A stretch of DNA of 64,000 bases from UBA7672 sp041398245 (GTDB taxonomy: Bacteria > Pseudomonadota > Alphaproteobacteria > Caulobacterales > Hyphomonadaceae). A program made the translations under genes and the position numbers. Shown here piece after piece: positions 1-8,206 of the stretch (position 1 is its first letter; every line of letters starts with the position of its first letter). The stretch is from the NCBI GenBank assembly GCA_041398245.1, contig JAWKVC010000015.1, forward strand, positions 54,120-118,119, given 5' to 3'. The notes beneath the pieces are model-generated. The model was not told where the DNA came from. It worked only from the letters and a program-made list of their open reading frames with translations, and did no database searches.

Positions 1-500
1 TCGCGTAGCCAGGCGCTGTTGATGGCCAGGACGCGCGCGACTTGGCCAAACGCGCCGTCAAATCCTGGTCCCGCTTCGGTGAAGTCGATGGCGATGTTCA
101 GGGCGGCGAGCTTGGGCGGCAACTTCGCGAAATCGATAGGTGCGGCGAGCACCGGGATGACGCGCTTGCCAAGGCGCTGAGCGTAGGCGATCTCCTCATC
201 GCAGACGCGGCTGGCAATGGAATCCGGCGAGACAAGGAAAACCATCGCCTCGGCGCTCGCGATCATTTCTTCAAGACGCTGCCACCAAGGCTCGTCTGCC
301 GAAATGCCGGCGTTCACGCGGTCCGGATCGTGATCGGCCTTGTCGAAGTCTGGCTCGAAATCGTTGTTTGCTATGAGCGCGTCGGCGATGCGCCGCATCA
401 GCACGCTGTCCTTGCGGGAATAGGACAGGAAGACTTTCGTTTCGTCCGTCGCCGGAGGCGATTCAATGGAATCCGTAGGAGGGCTGTCCGCGCCCGTCAT
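1..500 (-). CDS. TIR-domain protein, N-terminal part (runs off left edge)
   Basis: The first 166 residues of a protein whose 3' end lies outside the window. After about 20 Pro/Ser-rich residues a TIR domain begins with the beta-A motif VFLSYSRKDS. It continues through a region equivalent to the BB loop and then VFLVSPDSIASRVCDEEIAY, where the glutamates after Cys sit where the NAD-cleaving glutamate of TIR enzymes lies. The domain ends near residue 140 with a typical hydrophobic strand (RVIPVLA). TIR domains of this type act as NADases, signal producers or adaptors. What follows the TIR (effector, sensor or membrane segment) cannot be seen. The ATG overlaps the stop of a tiny upstream TIR remnant by 4 bases. 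A TIR-caspase gene lies on the same strand about 0.8 kb upstream. Confidence 0.85.
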   Translation of the reverse strand, partial: MTGADSPPTDSIESPPATDETKVFLSYSRKDSVLMRRIADALIANNDFEPDFDKADHDPDRVNAGISADEPWWQRLEEMIASAEAMVFLVSPDSIASRVCDEEIAYAQRLGKRVIPVLAAPIDFAKLPPKLAALNIAIDFTEAGPGFDGAFGQVARVLAINSAWLR

Positions 501-580
501 GGCGCTACCCTTGGCCAGTCGCAGACGGCGACAATTTCGTAGTTGTTCCGGCTGGAATGGCTGATGAAGATGGTGCCCAC
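497..580 (-). pseudogene. Remnant of a second TIR gene (N-terminal stump)
   Basis: Reading from a GTG at 580, 27 codons give an N-terminus beginning VGTIFISHSSRNNYEIVAV and ending CDWPRVAP. This is the typical opening of a TIR domain (strand A with the IFISHSS signature, then helix A ending in DW). The similarity stops abruptly after the tryptophan, and a TGA follows that overlaps the ATG of the next TIR gene (ATGA). An in-frame stop lies upstream. I infer an internal deletion that removed the rest of the domain and joined the stump to the neighbouring TIR gene. It could still be translated as a short leader peptide coupled to the downstream gene. The stretch 581-784 shows no convincing gene. 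Confidence 0.55.
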
Positions 581-784
581 GAAAGTCCCGGTCTGGTCCC
601 GGCAACCATCCAATATGAGCCGGGAAAGCCCGGCAAGGGGCGACGCTGTATGAGGATGAGGCGATTATTTGGCCTTCATCACAGCCAGGTTGGACGCGGA
701 CGTCCAGGCTGCATCGGGTGCGAGCGAGAACGTCTAAAGCATGCCACCTGATTCCGGATTGATTCCGGAATCGGGCTGCATGTC

Positions 785-1216
785 GTGGGCGCACTTCCTC
801 TTCCAGCCGTAATCAGGTGGCTCGTGCATGAGCGTTTCGGCGGTTATGACGCCGAAACCAAGGTTCATGGCCATATGCAGTACATTCCGCCCGACCAGGC
901 GGGCGAGGCGAAGACATATCGCGATCTCCTCAAGCGGCTCCCGGAAGAGCAAGTCAGACAATCGTTCCAGGATCGGCCTGGCGAACTGATACCTCTCGCT
1001 GAAGAGGAGATTGAAGACCGTGAAAGTGTCCTCTTCTTCAGTCAACCAAGTGCCATTGCGGACTATACCTACTGGGCCTGCTTTCCCTTCTGGTCCCTGC
1101 GGGACGCGGTTGCGCTGACGCTTGGCCGCGACCCCGGCGTGGTGGACTGGCGCGCGTTCGAGCGGGAAACCGCGACGGCACCAAGCCCCGCTCTGGCGGG
1201 GTTTTTCTTTGTCTGA
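785..1216 (+). pseudogene. 3'-truncated hypothetical protein gene
   Basis: A 143-codon frame starting with GTG. Its central part, DYTYWACFPFWSLRDAVAL followed by TLGRDPGVVDW, resembles the recurring 'W...W.l.eAvaLs.GkdP' segment of uncharacterised proteins often seen in accessory regions (family recognised by pattern only). The last 15 codons (PSPALAGFFFV) are simply the translation of a rho-independent terminator hairpin and its T tract. The natural C-terminus is therefore missing, and the gene appears cut and joined to a terminator. The start is uncertain because no strong ribosome-binding site is seen. No function can be assigned. Confidence 0.5.
1183..1207 (+). terminator. Rho-independent terminator
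   Basis: A GC stem (CCCCGC at 1186-1191 pairing with GCGGGG at 1196-1201) with a TCTG loop, AA before the stem and a run of five T after it. It is oriented for plus-strand transcription and lies inside the reading frame of the truncated gene at 785-1216. Confidence 0.75.
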
Positions 1217-1278
1217 AGTCTGACAAAAACTGATGTAAAATCAGATAGGTTTCGCGTCCGGAGCGACCGCGCGCATTC

Positions 1279-2736
1279 CTAGCTGCGTGGCGGGCAGTTG
1301 AAGCACAGGCCGTACACCTTCGAGTCGTTCCACGGCAGCTGTTTGTGGCCGCTTTTCTGCGCCACCCGGTCCTTGGTGTTGAGGAAGGCCTGTTCGACCC
1401 GCTGTTGTTTCACCAGCTCCTCCGCCAGCACCGGCGCATAGACGCCCTCGCGCGCGAACTCGCCGCTGTCGGTGGCGTAGGCGACCAGCATGCCCCGTGG
1501 AACGTCGATCCGCGCCAGGCCCTTGGTCGGCGGCTCATAGCCCTTGGGGGCGCCGACGGCCTTGACCTCGGGCGGAACGTTTCTGCAGGCGTCGAACACG
1601 AGGAACACGCCCTTCGCGCCCACGCTGCGGAAGAAGTCGCGCTGCGCCGTCAGGCTGACGCCGAACTTCTGGATATCGCCTTCCGCTGCGAGTTCGGCGT
1701 CGGTCCCCAGAAGGAAGTTGTCGGCGCCGTGCGGGTCCTGCACGCCATGGCCCGTATAATAGATGAAGCCGACCGCTTCATTGCCGGCCGCCGCCAGCGT
1801 CTTGCGGAAATCGCCGAGGGCCTTTTCGAGATCGTCCTTCGACTTGTTGCGGACGCGCGTGATCTTGAACTCAAGCGTGTCGAGAGCGCCCTCGATCAGG
1901 TTGCCTTCCTCCTCGGCCTGATCGACACGGCGGATGGAGGTGTCATTGTATTCGGTCTGGGTGATCACCAGCGCGAGCCGGGGTCCGGTGACAGGAACGG
2001 CTGTCGCATCAATGACCGGCTGCTCCGTCGATGAGGCCTTCGGCAGAAACTGGCTGACTGCAAGGCCGCCAACGGCCACAACGGCGATTGCCGCCGCTGC
2101 GATCAGCCCTGTCCGTCCTTTGAAGAACGGTTGCGAATCGCTGGCGGGCGCCGCCTTCGGCGGCGGTTTGAAATCATCGCCCAGCACATCCCTTGCGATC
2201 CGGTCGGCGAGCCGCTGCACAGCGGCGGCGATGACCTCCGGCGGCTGGCTCGTGACATCGAGCTTGCGGATCACGCCTTCGCGAAGCTTGTCGGGAATGT
2301 CCGCGTCCGGAACATCGTCGATCCGGATGGCGTGGCGGCTTTCCTTCTGGACCGCATGGTCGATCTCGAACGTTTGGTTGTCGCGTGACCGTTTGCCGAT
2401 GATCATCAGGACGCTCGAAGCCTTGTCGATCGCGTCGGTCACCAGCGTCTGCCACGGCGTGCCCGGTCTTTCGTCCTGGTCCTCCTCCTGACTCTGGACC
2501 GCGCGGTCCTCCTCGTCGCTCAACCGGCATGGGGTCGGATCGTAGATCCATATGCTGACGCGGCGGCGGAGCAGGCTGCGCACGATGGCGCGCAGAAGGT
2601 CCGGATCTGTCTCGCGGACATGGCTGATGAAGACGTAGCGGGCGGGATCGAAGTCGAACGGGAGAATCAGCCCGCGCTCCTCGGCGGGTTCAAACCTGTC
2701 CCTGTCGACCGCCTTTGTCTGGCTGGTCTGCGTCAC
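1279..2736 (-). CDS. TIR - transmembrane - caspase-like (C14) fusion protein
   Basis: A protein of 485 residues from the GTG at 2736, which is preceded by a GGGGAGG ribosome-binding site (2743-2749). A longer frame reaches 2838 but would run towards the divergent RNase D-like gene. Residues about 34-185 form a TIR domain: YVFISHVRETD, a DP-containing loop at 66-67, SSVLMIIGKRS near 107, and Glu124 as the candidate NADase residue. A basic stretch (KGR at 206-208) precedes one membrane helix, about 209-231. Residues about 250-420 are a caspase-like peptidase with His330 in YYTGHG and Cys384 in FDACR, the expected catalytic dyad. The tail contains a CxxC. The basic residues before the helix predict a cytoplasmic TIR and an extracytoplasmic protease. 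TIR and caspase-like proteins act together in type IV Thoeris defence (established knowledge). A role in regulated cell death is inference. Confidence 0.87.
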   Translation of the reverse strand: MTQTSQTKAVDRDRFEPAEERGLILPFDFDPARYVFISHVRETDPDLLRAIVRSLLRRRVSIWIYDPTPCRLSDEEDRAVQSQEEDQDERPGTPWQTLVTDAIDKASSVLMIIGKRSRDNQTFEIDHAVQKESRHAIRIDDVPDADIPDKLREGVIRKLDVTSQPPEVIAAAVQRLADRIARDVLGDDFKPPPKAAPASDSQPFFKGRTGLIAAAAIAVVAVGGLAVSQFLPKASSTEQPVIDATAVPVTGPRLALVITQTEYNDTSIRRVDQAEEEGNLIEGALDTLEFKITRVRNKSKDDLEKALGDFRKTLAAAGNEAVGFIYYTGHGVQDPHGADNFLLGTDAELAAEGDIQKFGVSLTAQRDFFRSVGAKGVFLVFDACRNVPPEVKAVGAPKGYEPPTKGLARIDVPRGMLVAYATDSGEFAREGVYAPVLAEELVKQQRVEQAFLNTKDRVAQKSGHKQLPWNDSKVYGLCFNCPPRS

Positions 2737-2867
2737 AGAAGACCTCCCCGGGATTCTGACCCGTCTTCTCGGGCAATCATAGGGCAGCCCCGTCCCCATG
2801 TCCTCACCCGGGTTGCGGAAAGTCTGCTTTCCCGCCATTCCTCGGCCCCAGACGAGGAGAATACCGC

Positions 2868-3482
2868 TTGGCTATCCATACTCACGAAGGCGACCTGCCG
2901 GCCCATGTGACGTTCGAAGGCTCGGTCGCCATCGACACCGAGACCATGGGGCTCAACCCCTTCCGCGACGCGCTGTGCGTCGTGCAGCTGTCGGACGGGA
3001 AGGGCGACGCGCACGTCGTGCGCCTCAAGCGGCCGGACTATGATTGTCCCAACTTGAAAGCGCTGGTCTCCAACCCGCGCATCCTCAAGATCTTCCACTT
3101 TGCGCGCTTTGATCTGGCGATGCTGCAGCAATGGCTCGGCGCGCCGTGCTTCCCTGTCTACTGCACCAAGATCGCCTCGCGCCTCGCCCGGACCTACACC
3201 GACCGGCATTCGCTCAAGGAGCTTGCGCGCGAGATGCTCAATGTCGACATGTCCAAGGCGCAGCAGAGTTCCGACTGGGGCTCGGACAAGCTGTCTGACG
3301 CCCAGCTTTCCTATGCCGCCTCGGATGTCCTGCATCTTCACGAGATCAAGGCGAAGCTGGACGCCATGCTGGAACGGGAAGGTCGGACGGAACTCGCCCA
3401 GGCCTGTTTTGATTTCCTGCCGGTCCGGGCGGCGCTCGACCTGTCCGGCTGGGCGGATCAGGATATTTTCGCACACAGCTGA
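2868..3482 (+). CDS. RNase D-like 3'-5' exonuclease
   Basis: A protein of 204 residues starting with TTG. It carries the three DEDDy exonuclease motifs: AIDTETMGL near residue 22 (Exo I), FHFARFDLAML near 75 (Exo II), and YAASDVLHLHEI near 150 (Exo III, with the Tyr and Asp of the DEDDy subclass). It has no HRDC domains, so it is the short, about 200-residue form common in alphaproteobacteria rather than full-length RNase D. It should trim structured RNA 3' ends using two metal ions in the cytoplasm. It is divergent from the TIR-caspase gene and lies just upstream of the LPS-transport genes. Confidence 0.88.
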   Translation: MAIHTHEGDLPAHVTFEGSVAIDTETMGLNPFRDALCVVQLSDGKGDAHVVRLKRPDYDCPNLKALVSNPRILKIFHFARFDLAMLQQWLGAPCFPVYCTKIASRLARTYTDRHSLKELAREMLNVDMSKAQQSSDWGSDKLSDAQLSYAASDVLHLHEIKAKLDAMLEREGRTELAQACFDFLPVRAALDLSGWADQDIFAHS

Positions 3483-3589
3483 AGAATCCGGGGCCCAACG
3501 GCTCCGGAGGCTGGAAATTCCGCCCGATTCAGGCGTATCGCTGCGCTCGCCCGGTTTCCTCGGGCGGCTGACCCGATCTAGGCTGGCGC

Positions 3590-4249
3590 ATGGCAACTGC
3601 CGCCCACACCCGCCATTCCATGGACCTCTGGGGTCCGCGACGCGCAGCGTCGCTGAGGGAAGCCCGTTTCCGGACGGCGCTCGTTCACATCCTGCGGCTG
3701 CTTTTCACGATCGGGGCAGTGCTGTCGGCCGGCTGGCTTCTGGGAACCATCATCGAGAGCAGCCTGCGGCAGAAGGGGGCGGAACCGGGCGCAACCGGTC
3801 TCAGCGTCACCGTGCTGGGCCCGCGCTTCGATGGCTATGACGCGAACGACCGTCCGTACACGCTGACCGCCGAAACCGCCCGCCGCCGGCGGGACAATGT
3901 GAACCTCGTCGACCTCGTGAATCCCCGCCTGCAGGACGCCGCTTCCAGCGCGGTGCAGGCCCGCGAGGGGGTATGGAACGCCGAGGAGGAAATCCTCGAT
4001 CTGGTGGGCGACGTGGTCATGACGGACGCAGCTGGCTACACTTTCACCTCGCAGCGGACGCGCATGTTCGTGAAGGACAACCGGGTCGAGGGGCAGGATC
4101 CGCTTCAGGGCAAGGGGCCCATTGGCGATGTCCGCGCCGACGCCTATGAGGTGCTGGATGATGGCAACCGGATCATCCTCAAGGGCAATGTTTGGACACG
4201 ATTTGAGGCCAAGAGAAAGCGGGCTCCGGCCGGTGCGGCCGGGCAATGA
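3590..4249 (+). CDS. lptC: LPS export periplasmic bridge component LptC
   Basis: A protein of 219 residues with one N-terminal membrane helix (about residues 32-52) followed by a beta-rich domain. The C-terminal part (DVVMTDAAGYTFTSQRTRM, then DGNRIILKGNV) shows the repeating LptC/OstA strand pattern. LptC anchors the Lpt bridge to the inner-membrane ABC transporter and hands LPS to LptA. lptA and lptB follow directly, which supports the call. The start is not decided by a strong ribosome-binding site; an ATG at 3620 is an alternative. Confidence 0.85.
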   Translation: MATAAHTRHSMDLWGPRRAASLREARFRTALVHILRLLFTIGAVLSAGWLLGTIIESSLRQKGAEPGATGLSVTVLGPRFDGYDANDRPYTLTAETARRRRDNVNLVDLVNPRLQDAASSAVQAREGVWNAEEEILDLVGDVVMTDAAGYTFTSQRTRMFVKDNRVEGQDPLQGKGPIGDVRADAYEVLDDGNRIILKGNVWTRFEAKRKRAPAGAAGQ

Positions 4250-4262
4250 CAGGGTGATCGCG

Positions 4263-4814
4263 ATGATGGTCTTCCGTTTCACCGGCCTGGCCGGAACCCT
4301 TGCAGCCGCAGCGCTCGCCTGCGGTGCGGCGCAGGCGCAGATCGGCCGTTCGGACGCGCCGATCGAGATCACGTCCAACCAGGGCGAGTATCTCCAGAAT
4401 GAGGGACGCGGCGTCTACACGGGTTCGGTCCGGGCGATCCAGGGCGACAGCCGCATCACCACCGACAAGCTCACCGTGATCTGCCAGAAGGGCCCCGCCG
4501 CCAGCGGCGAGTCGCCGGCCTGCGAGGCGATCGAGAAACTCGTGGCCGAGGGCAACATCTATTACACGGCGCCGGACGTGAAGATCAAAGGCGACCGCGC
4601 CGAGTACGACTACCCGACGGACACGATCACCATCACCGGCGATGTGATCCTCTCGCGCGGCGCGGACGGCGTCGTACGCGGCAAGCGCGTGGTCTATCAG
4701 GTCGGCGAGGGCCGCACCGTGATCACGGCTGGAACGGATCGCGTCACCTCCATCTTCACGCCGGCCCCGCGCAGCAACACCACGCCGGCGCCCGCCGAGC
4801 CTCCGCAGAACTGA
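4263..4814 (+). CDS. lptA: LPS transport periplasmic protein LptA
   Basis: A protein of 183 residues. The ATG at 4263 (or 4266) is chosen because it begins a clean signal peptide (MMVFRFTGLAGTL... ending AQAQ). A longer in-frame extension would bury that signal. The mature part has the OstA repeat layout: IEITSNQGEY, YTGSVRAIQGDSRI, a Cys-containing insert, DRAEYDYPTDTITITGDVIL. LptA polymerises into the bridge that carries LPS across the periplasm. It begins 13 bases after lptC and is followed 7 bases later by lptB, so the three are almost certainly one operon. Confidence 0.9.
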   Translation: MMVFRFTGLAGTLAAAALACGAAQAQIGRSDAPIEITSNQGEYLQNEGRGVYTGSVRAIQGDSRITTDKLTVICQKGPAASGESPACEAIEKLVAEGNIYYTAPDVKIKGDRAEYDYPTDTITITGDVILSRGADGVVRGKRVVYQVGEGRTVITAGTDRVTSIFTPAPRSNTTPAPAEPPQN

Positions 4815-4821
4815 GAGACGC

Positions 4822-5595
4822 ATGGACGCGCGCACCGAAACGGCGCCGGTCGCCTTCGAAGCGGATGATCGAGACGGTCTCCGCGCCAACAACCTCGCCA
4901 AGTCCTTCAAGGGCCGGCAGGTGGTGAAGGATGTGAGCCTGCACCTCAAGCGCGGCGAGATCGCCGGCCTGCTCGGCCCGAACGGGGCGGGCAAGACCAC
5001 CTGCTTCTACATGATGATGGGGCTGATCACTTCCGATGCGGGCCGTGTGACGATCGACGGCGCCGATGTCACCGCTCTGCCCATGTATCAGCGCGCGCGT
5101 CTCGGCGTCGGCTACCTGCCGCAGGAGAACTCAATTTTCCGCGGCATGAGCGTGTGGGACAATGTGATGTCGGTCGCCGAACTGACCGAAAGCACACGCG
5201 CCAAGCGAAAAGAGCTGACCGAGAGCCTGCTCGAGGAATTGCAGATCTCCCGGCTGGCCAAGCAGAACGCCAACTCCCTGTCCGGCGGGGAACGCCGCCG
5301 GGTGGAGATCGCGCGGGCGCTGGCCTCCCGCCCCAACTTCATGCTGCTGGATGAACCGTTTACCGGCATCGACCCGCTGGCGGTTTCGGACATTTCCGAC
5401 CTGGTCCGCTACCTCAAGGGCCGGGGGCTGGGCGTCCTCATCACCGACCATCAGGTCCGCGAAACGCTTGAAATCGTCGACCGCGCCTCGATCATCTATG
5501 ACGGCACGGTGCTGTTCGAAGGCACGCCGTCGGCCGTACTTGCTAACGAGGATGTGCGCCGCGTTTACCTTGGAGCAAGATTCTCCGCCCAGTGA
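4822..5595 (+). CDS. lptB: LPS export ABC transporter ATP-binding protein LptB
   Basis: A protein of 257 residues with a complete ABC ATPase core: Walker A GPNGAGKTT near residue 52, signature LSGGERRRVEIARAL near 153, Walker B FMLLDEPFTGIDP, and the switch histidine in ITDHQVRE. The N-terminus has about 15 more residues than E. coli LptB, which is common in this class. LptB powers extraction of LPS from the inner membrane with LptF/LptG, which are not in this window. The gene order lptC-lptA-lptB-rpoN-hpf-ptsN is the classical conserved cluster. Confidence 0.96.
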   Translation: MDARTETAPVAFEADDRDGLRANNLAKSFKGRQVVKDVSLHLKRGEIAGLLGPNGAGKTTCFYMMMGLITSDAGRVTIDGADVTALPMYQRARLGVGYLPQENSIFRGMSVWDNVMSVAELTESTRAKRKELTESLLEELQISRLAKQNANSLSGGERRRVEIARALASRPNFMLLDEPFTGIDPLAVSDISDLVRYLKGRGLGVLITDHQVRETLEIVDRASIIYDGTVLFEGTPSAVLANEDVRRVYLGARFSAQ

Positions 5596-5747
5596 CGGAA
5601 ATCGTCAGAACTGCTTTGGCAGATGCGGAAATTTCGGTGGTTCACCGATTATGCAATTTTAATACCGCGCGCTTAGTGTAGCTTCTGTGGATTGGTTCCG
5701 TGAAGGCAGCCGGTAGTCGGCCTGGCCGCGGGCCAGGGGAGGTCAGG

Positions 5748-7253
5748 GTGGCGCTCGCGCATCGGCTGCAGCTGAGACAGGGTCAGTCCCTCGTCATGAC
5801 GCCGCAGTTGCAGCAGGCGATCAAGCTGCTCCAGCTCTCCAACGTCGAACTTGCCGAATACGTCGAGACCGAAATCGAGCGGAATCCGCTGCTGACCCGC
5901 GCCGAGGGCGAAGGCGTGGCGGAAGGCGAGGCGCCCGAGCGCGCCACCGAGAAGCGCGAAGAGATGCGCCTGGACGAGGCGGACGGCGCCGACCGCGCCA
6001 GCCGTGAGCTCGACGCCCGCTCCGACGATGTCTACGAAAATGACAGCCCCTCCGAAGCGCCCGAGGGCGCGGGTCCGAGCGGTCCTTCCGCGCAGCTCGA
6101 CTGGTCCAAGGCCGGTTCCGGCAAGCAGCGCTCCGAGGACTTCGATCTTGAATCGGTGACGGCCGAAGAGAAATCACTTCGCGACCATCTTGAGGACCAG
6201 CTGCAGCTGGCCGGTCTCAACGACGCCGACCGGCTGATCGCCTCGCGCCTCATCGAGGAGACCGACGAGGCCGGCTTCATGCGCGGCGACGTGCAAGAAA
6301 TCGCAGACGCGCTCGGCACCGAGGTCGAGGATGTCGAGGCGGTGCTGCAGGTCTGTCAGGGCTTCGAGCCGACAGGCGTGATGGCCCGCAATCTCCAGGA
6401 ATGCCTCTCGCTGCAGCTGATCGAGCGCGACCGCTTTGATCCCGCGATGCAGAAGCTGATCGCCAATCTCGAACTGGCCGCAAAGCGCGACTTCAAGCGG
6501 CTGTCGGATTTGTGCGGCGTCGATCAGGAAGACGTGGTCGACATGCTGGCTGAGCTGCGCACGCTGACGCCGCGTCCCGGTGCGGCCTTCGCGGGCGAAG
6601 CGGCGCCGGCGGTAACGCCGGATGTGTTCGTCCGCGAAATGCCGAACGGCGCCTATGCGGTCGAACTCAATGCCGACACCCTGCCGCGCGTGCTGATCGA
6701 CCGTAGCTATTACGCAGAAGTTTCGGGTCTGACGCGGACGGAGGAGGACAAGGCGTTCCTCACCGAATGCCAGGCGTCCGCCAACTGGCTTATCAAGTCG
6801 CTCGACCAGCGCGCCCGCACGATCCTGAAGGTCGCAAGCGAGATCGTGCGCCAGCAGGACGGGTTCTTCGTCAATGGCGTGCGCGCCCTGCGCCCGCTCA
6901 ATCTGAAGACCGTGGCCGACGCCGTGGAAATGCATGAATCCACGGTCAGCCGCGTCACATCGAACAAGTATGTCGCAACGCCCCGCGGCGTGTTCGAGCT
7001 GAAATACTTCTTCTCGGCCTCGATTCCGGCCGTGCAGGGCGGGGAATCCCATTCGGCGGAATCCGTGCGTCACCGCATCAAGGAAATGATCGATCAGGAA
7101 AGCCGCGACGCTGTGCTGTCGGATGACCAGATCGTGGAGCGTCTTCGCGCGCACGGCATCGACATCGCGCGCCGTACGGTCGCCAAATACCGGGAGTCGC
7201 TGCGGATTCCCTCGTCGGTGGAACGCCGCAGGATTTTCGCGACGACCGCCTGA
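5748..7253 (+). CDS. rpoN: RNA polymerase sigma-54 factor RpoN
   Basis: A protein of 501 residues. The GTG at 5748 is preferred over the GTG at 5700 because it has a GGGAGG ribosome-binding site (5736-5742) and gives the standard N-terminus (HRLQLRQGQSLVMTPQLQQA). Region I (residues 1-50) binds activators. An acidic linker (about 60-130) is followed by the core-binding domain and a helix-turn-helix with ESTVSRVTSNKYV. The C-terminal RpoN box ARRTVAKYRES contacts the -24 element. It directs activator-dependent transcription. A 152-bp spacer separates it from lptB, so it may have its own promoter. Confidence 0.96.
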   Translation: MALAHRLQLRQGQSLVMTPQLQQAIKLLQLSNVELAEYVETEIERNPLLTRAEGEGVAEGEAPERATEKREEMRLDEADGADRASRELDARSDDVYENDSPSEAPEGAGPSGPSAQLDWSKAGSGKQRSEDFDLESVTAEEKSLRDHLEDQLQLAGLNDADRLIASRLIEETDEAGFMRGDVQEIADALGTEVEDVEAVLQVCQGFEPTGVMARNLQECLSLQLIERDRFDPAMQKLIANLELAAKRDFKRLSDLCGVDQEDVVDMLAELRTLTPRPGAAFAGEAAPAVTPDVFVREMPNGAYAVELNADTLPRVLIDRSYYAEVSGLTRTEEDKAFLTECQASANWLIKSLDQRARTILKVASEIVRQQDGFFVNGVRALRPLNLKTVADAVEMHESTVSRVTSNKYVATPRGVFELKYFFSASIPAVQGGESHSAESVRHRIKEMIDQESRDAVLSDDQIVERLRAHGIDIARRTVAKYRESLRIPSSVERRRIFATTA

Positions 7254-7439
7254 TGCGGCGCCTGCGAGACACGCAGGCCTCACCCTCATACAACTGCTGC
7301 TGCGTACTGGGCATTACGCATGTGCCGGGCCGTCGAACCGTTGACCTTCGCCACACCCGATCCCAAAGTTGATAGATATCAGTGAGGGTTGGCCAGCCGC
7401 GCGCAAGTGATTGTCGCGGACCAGGAAAAGGAGCCTCCG

Positions 7440-8036
7440 TTGCAAGTCCAGATCGCAGGCAAGAAGCTCGAGATTGGGGCGGCCCTGCAGGAGCGCATAG
7501 CCGCCGGCCTTGAGGAGCGGGTCTCGAAATATTTCAACCGCACGGGCGAGGCGTTTGTCACCGTGTCCAAGCCGGGCTGGGCCTTCAACGTGGACTGCTC
7601 GATCCATCTTCCGGCCGGCGTGACACTGCAGGCCCATGGCGAGGGCGACGATGGCTATCAGGCCTTCGAGATGGCGCTGGAGAAGATCGAGAAGCGCGTT
7701 CGCCGGTACAAGAACCGGCTGCGCAGCCATCGCGGCCGGGAAAATGGCGCCAATAGCGCGGCCGAAATCGCCCTCGAGCGCATTATCCTGCCGGTCGACG
7801 AGACGAATGCTCCCGACGAGGAGGGCGGCGAGTCGTCCGCGGGCGAGTCTCCGGCCATTGTCGCAGAATCGGACACGAAAATCCGGACGCTGACCGTTTC
7901 CATGGCGGTGATGCAGCTCGAACTGGCCGATTCTCCGGCACTCCTGTTCCGCAATGCCGCTCATGGCGGTCTGAACATGGTTTACCGTAGACCAGACGGT
8001 AACGTTGGCTGGGTAGACCCTGGCAAAGCCAGCTGA
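7440..8036 (+). CDS. hpf: Ribosome hibernation promoting factor, long form
   Basis: A protein of 198 residues from a TTG at 7440, chosen because AAGGAG (7427-7432) sits correctly before it and it gives the usual start (LQVQIAGKKLEIG). A TTG at 7389 would add 17 residues. The N-terminal S30AE domain (1-100) binds the 30S decoding centre. The C-terminal domain (about 140-198, ending in LNMVYRRPDGNVGWVDP) dimerises ribosomes into 100S particles. The acidic linker between them is typical of the long form. It sits between rpoN and ptsN as in most proteobacteria. Confidence 0.93.
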   Translation: MQVQIAGKKLEIGAALQERIAAGLEERVSKYFNRTGEAFVTVSKPGWAFNVDCSIHLPAGVTLQAHGEGDDGYQAFEMALEKIEKRVRRYKNRLRSHRGRENGANSAAEIALERIILPVDETNAPDEEGGESSAGESPAIVAESDTKIRTLTVSMAVMQLELADSPALLFRNAAHGGLNMVYRRPDGNVGWVDPGKAS

Positions 8037-8206
8037 TTTTCATCCGGCTGAAATTTTGCAGATGTTTTGCTGTAGGGACGCTTTGCGTTGATGCGTTCGC
8101 TTTTGCGCGCGATATGCTGGGCCCCATCGGGCGTAAGGGCGTTCCCTCGGGAGGGACGTGGTAGAGTTATGCATCGCAATCTTGTTGCTTCGGGCGGAGC
8201 TTTCTG

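Noticed and set aside
734..1045. Open frame of 103 codons on the minus strand
   Set aside because: The plus-strand frame over the same bases gives the recurring W..W..AVAL..GRDP pattern, which is more convincing.
5596..5747. Possible sigma-54 promoter upstream of rpoN (a TTGGCAGATGC stretch)
   Set aside because: The spacing and second element do not match the TGGCAC-N5-TTGC consensus.
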